From NCBI GenBank assembly GCA_017555445.1, contig JAFZGK010000074.1, positions 1-49,265 on the forward strand: a DNA stretch of 49,265 bases, given 5' to 3'. The notes beneath the pieces were generated by a model that worked only from the letters and a program-made list of their open reading frames with translations, was not told the origin of the DNA and searched no databases. The stretch comes from Bacteroidales bacterium (GTDB taxonomy: Bacteria; Bacteroidota; Bacteroidia; Bacteroidales; UBA932). Position 1 is the stretch's first letter; the number at the start of each line of letters is the position of its first letter. The position numbers were made by a program, and so were the translations under genes. Positions 43,216 to 49,265 of this stretch are shown one piece after another.

Positions 43216-45810
43216 ATGAAAAGACTGTTTATTGCAGTGATTATGGGCTTTGTTGCCCTTATGGCTTCGGCTCAGGATGTCATCAAGGTGGAAGTACCTA
43301 ATGTGGTGGCGGCCGATGAGCAGTTCAATGTGACATTCATCGTGGAGGGTGAGAATTCCCCTACAGGATTCACATGGGATGCCGGTAATGATTTTCAGGT
43401 GCTCTGGGGACCTCAGTCAGGTCACTCGGTGAGTACGCGTATCATCAACGGACAGCGAAGCAGGTCAGAACAGAGCACATATACCTATGTGGTAAGACCT
43501 GTAAAGGCGGGTAAGTTCACTATACCCGTTGCTACTGCCAAGGTGAAGGGCAAGGAGATCCGTTCGGAAGCGAAGACTATCGAGGTTGCGGAAGCTGGAG
43601 CTGCGACATCACGTCAGCAGGGTCAGCAGCAGGGAGGTCAGACCCAGCGTCAGCAGGCAGGTGTTGCGGACGACGACATGTTCCTGACTCTCGAGCTCAG
43701 CCGTAAGAATGTCGTTGTAGGTGAGCCGATTACAGCGACCATAAAACTTTATCAGAGAGTGAATGTTGCCGGTTTCGAAAATGTGAACTTCCCTCAGTTC
43801 AACGGTTTCTGGAGCCAGGAGACAGAGGCGCCTACCAATATCGAGTTTACAAGAGAAATGTATGAAGGCCAGATATATAATTCTGCACTTCTCAGAAAAT
43901 ACACACTCATCCCTCAGCAGCAGGGAACAGTTACCATCGACCCCGCAGAGATGGTCTGCCTTGTAAATGTCCGCGTGGCATCTGCAGGCAACAGTATCTT
44001 CGACGGTTTCTTTGACGACTACCGCACGATCCGCAAGAGAGTGATGTCGAAGCCGGTCACAGTTAATGTGTCTCCACTTCCGTCAGGAGCTCCAGCTTCA
44101 TTCGCAGGCGGTGTCGGTACATTCGAGATCACTGCAAAGCTGAACAAGGACACTTTGAAGACTCATGAAGCAGGATCTCTGCTTGTGACAATTACTGGAA
44201 ACGGCAACGTGTCCCTTCTTGAGGCGCCGAAGGTGAGCTTCCCGCCTGATATGGAAGTCTATGATACAAAGATTTCTGACAGGATCGACAAGTCGGGACT
44301 CAGCGGCAGCAAGTATTATGAATTCCCGTTCATCCCGCGCAGTCACGGCGATTTCGTGATCGAACCGATCAAGTATTCATATTATGATGTGAATACAAAG
44401 AGGTATGTTACTCTTGAGACTCCTGCGATTCCGCTTGTTGTGGAAAGAGGCAACGAGACAGAGAATTCCGGAATCATCATCTCAGGCCCTTCTCAGAAGG
44501 ATGTGCGTACTCTCGGAAGCGATATCCGATTCATCAGCACCAAGGCTCCGGAGCTCATGCCAAAGGGTACGTTCTTCGTCTGGTCTCCAGGTTTCTGGAT
44601 CATCACCATCCTTCTTTTCGTAATTGCATTCATTCTTTGGGTGACGCTCAGGAAGCTTGCTGCGAGACGTGCTGATGTTGTGGGAACAAAGACACGCAAG
44701 GCAACAAAGATGGCTCTCAAGCGTCTCCAGCTTGCAGGTACCTTCCTCAAGCAGAATCTTTATACAGCATTCTATGAGGAACTCCACAAAGCATTGCTCG
44801 GATTCATTTCCGACAAGCTCAATATGCCGCTTTCAGAGCTTTCAAAGGATAATATGACCCAGGCTCTCAAGGATGGCAATGTGGATGAGGCTCATATCAA
44901 CAAGTTCATGTCCATCCTCGATGCATGTGAGTTCGCGCGTTATGCGCCGGATGCGGGACACGAGGCTATGGCTGCTCATTATGATGAGGCAGTCGAGGTC
45001 ATTTCATCAATCGATTCAAACATGAAGGCTAAGAAGAATACATCCAGGACTGCAATGCTTGCACTGATGATGCTTATGGTCATGCCGTTTGCAGCTTCGG
45101 CTCAGGACAGTTATGTGGACTCGCTCTGGAATACAGCCAATGCTGCCTATGTGGACGGAAGATGGGCTGATGCGGTCGCTGACTACAAGATGATTTCCGA
45201 TATGGGACTTGAGTCGGCTGCACTGTACTGCAACACAGGTGATGCATATTTCAAGGATGGAAACATACCTATGGCGATCCTTTACTATGAGCGCTCATTG
45301 AAGCTTGACCCTTCATATGAGGATGCAAGATACAATCTCGAGCTTCTCAATGCCACAATCCAGGACAGGATCGAGCCGGTCCCAGAGTTCATCCTCAAGG
45401 TATGGGCAAAGGATATATGCTATATCATGGACTCGAATGCATGGGCGGTATGCTTCATCGTACTTCTTGCACTGACTCTCGGTCTTGCACTTCTTTTCCT
45501 CCTTGCTTCTACAGCAGCCGGAAGACGAGTGGGTTTCTTCACAGGAATCGTGACACTGCTTCTCGCGGTCTTCGCCCTGAGCTTTTCAGTATGGCAGAAG
45601 AATGACTATAATGATGCGGATAATGCGATCGTCATGAGACCTGTGACATCAGTCAAGAGCTCTCCTGCTGCAGGTGCATCGACAGACCTCTTCATCCTCC
45701 ACGAAGGAACAAAGGTGAAGATCATCGATTCTGTAGGCTCATGGAACAATATCGAGCTCGCAGACGGACGCCAGGGCTGGATACCGTCAGCAGACATAGA
45801 AAGAATCTGA
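43216..45810 (+). CDS. BatD-BatE fusion protein
   Basis: 864 residues. Part 1 (1-602) is BatD: signal peptide (MASAQ), periplasmic Ig-like region (PNVVAADEQFNVTF, LELSRKNVVVGEPITATIKL), transmembrane helix at about 458-478 (FWIITILLFVIAFILWVTL) and a cytoplasmic domain. Part 2 (603-864) is BatE: it opens with a complete signal-peptide-like stretch, MKAKKNTSRTAMLALMMLMV then MPFAASAQ (to residue 630). TPRs (about 635-700), two transmembrane helices (about 735-785) and a C-terminal SH3-like domain (KVKIIDSVGSWNNIELADGRQGWIP) follow. Related genomes encode batD and batE separately, so this looks like loss of a stop codon. A strong AAAGGAGG lies upstream. Confidence 0.88.
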   Translation: MKRLFIAVIMGFVALMASAQDVIKVEVPNVVAADEQFNVTFIVEGENSPTGFTWDAGNDFQVLWGPQSGHSVSTRIINGQRSRSEQSTYTYVVRPVKAGKFTIPVATAKVKGKEIRSEAKTIEVAEAGAATSRQQGQQQGGQTQRQQAGVADDDMFLTLELSRKNVVVGEPITATIKLYQRVNVAGFENVNFPQFNGFWSQETEAPTNIEFTREMYEGQIYNSALLRKYTLIPQQQGTVTIDPAEMVCLVNVRVASAGNSIFDGFFDDYRTIRKRVMSKPVTVNVSPLPSGAPASFAGGVGTFEITAKLNKDTLKTHEAGSLLVTITGNGNVSLLEAPKVSFPPDMEVYDTKISDRIDKSGLSGSKYYEFPFIPRSHGDFVIEPIKYSYYDVNTKRYVTLETPAIPLVVERGNETENSGIIISGPSQKDVRTLGSDIRFISTKAPELMPKGTFFVWSPGFWIITILLFVIAFILWVTLRKLAARRADVVGTKTRKATKMALKRLQLAGTFLKQNLYTAFYEELHKALLGFISDKLNMPLSELSKDNMTQALKDGNVDEAHINKFMSILDACEFARYAPDAGHEAMAAHYDEAVEVISSIDSNMKAKKNTSRTAMLALMMLMVMPFAASAQDSYVDSLWNTANAAYVDGRWADAVADYKMISDMGLESAALYCNTGDAYFKDGNIPMAILYYERSLKLDPSYEDARYNLELLNATIQDRIEPVPEFILKVWAKDICYIMDSNAWAVCFIVLLALTLGLALLFLLASTAAGRRVGFFTGIVTLLLAVFALSFSVWQKNDYNDADNAIVMRPVTSVKSSPAAGASTDLFILHEGTKVKIIDSVGSWNNIELADGRQGWIPSADIERI

Positions 45811-45819
45811 CAACCATAA

Positions 45820-49026
<3,207 letters not shown>

Positions 49027-49043
49027 AAACAATATCAAAAGAA

Positions 49044-49102
49044 CAAACACCTACCGTTTTGTGCTTTTGTGTCTAGTCGCTTAAAAGTAAGGTAGGTGTT
49101 TG
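49044..49102 (-). terminator. Terminator-like inverted repeat between beta-galactosidase and groL
   Basis: CAAACACCTACC (49044-49055) and GGTAGGTGTTTG (49091-49102) are exact reverse complements around a 35-nt loop. On the minus strand the structure is followed by TTCTTTTG, so it probably ends groL transcription; it may also serve the convergent beta-galactosidase gene. Confidence 0.6.
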
Positions 49103-49125
49103 CAGATTAGATACATAATTCCTGT

Positions 49126-49265
49126 TTACATCATGCCACCCATGCCGCCTGCTGGCATTGCAGGAGCAGCAGCCGGTTCTGGGATGTCAGCGATTGCGCA
49201 CTCTGTGGTGAGGAACATTCCTGCAACAGATGCAGCGTTCTCGAGAGCTACGCGTGACACCTTTG
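49126..49265 (-). CDS. groL: Chaperonin GroEL, C-terminal fragment (cut by window edge)
   Basis: Minus-strand frame open to the window end, stop TAA at 49126-49128. The 45 visible codons translate to [20 protein letters not shown], then [20 protein letters not shown] and MGGMM. The RVALxNAASVAG segment and the Gly-Gly-Met tail are the unmistakable end of GroEL, the protein-folding chaperonin. The rest lies outside the window. Confidence 0.96.
   Translation of the reverse strand, partial: KVSRVALENAASVAGMFLTTECAIADIPEPAAAPAMPAGGMGGMM

Overview
The window is a chromosomal segment from a member of the Bacteroidales. Supporting signs are the tuf-tRNA(Trp)-secE-nusG-rplKAJL-rpoBC order, a complete bat (Bacteroides aerotolerance) operon, several promoters with the Bacteroidetes -7 element TAnnTTTG, BACON/fimbrillin/FISUMP/DUF4988-type lipoproteins, and an RSFGE-rich RluB-type enzyme. 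The species cannot be named from the sequence. Both ends cut a gene: tuf on the left (N-terminus missing) and groL on the right (only the C-terminal 45 codons present).

Layout. (1) 1-12276, plus strand: translation and transcription core (EF-Tu, tRNA-Trp, SecE, NusG, L11, L1, L10, L7/L12, RpoB, RpoC), closed by a strong terminator; a MscS-type channel gene begins inside that terminator. (2) 13420-17580, minus strand: gamma-carbonic-anhydrase-like protein, SpoU methyltransferase, AroE, SSB, PurA. (3) 17581-18181: non-coding repeat island with two tandem copies of a multi-hairpin element. (4) lysS (minus) and recJ (plus) diverge. (5) 21611-29303, minus strand: exbB-exbD-tonB-rluB-era-parC-aroK, probably one long transcription unit from a TAnnTTTG promoter at 29368. 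(6) 29532-36083, plus strand: three large surface lipoproteins, one joining a fimbrillin-like domain, BspA-type leucine-rich repeats, BACON and an M64-like metallopeptidase. (7) An orphan RelB/DinJ-type antitoxin and truA (minus). (8) 37412-45810, plus strand: moxR, DUF58, a membrane protein, batA, batB, batC and a fused batD-batE. (9) A secreted GH2 beta-galactosidase, then the 3' end of groL.

The most unusual signal is a family of structured repeats that have entered protein-coding genes without breaking the frame. An approximately 126-131 nt chain of hairpins is present twice in tandem at 17857-18118 and a third time, diverged, inside aroE. The linkers between hairpins are conserved, while the stems differ on both arms yet still pair, which indicates selection on structure. 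The element sits between the two AroE domains. Shikimate kinase (aroK), from the same pathway, carries two different insertions: a 16-bp hairpin and a copy of a TGTCATTCC-type interspersed repeat. The latter family recurs at 34035 (where it supplies the stop codon of the M64 protein) and at 38404-38474. The behaviour resembles Rickettsia palindromic elements. Other unusual points are inverted repeats centred on the stop codons of purA and lysS, a series of GNRA-loop hairpins between tonB and rluB, and the BatD-BatE fusion with an internal signal peptide.
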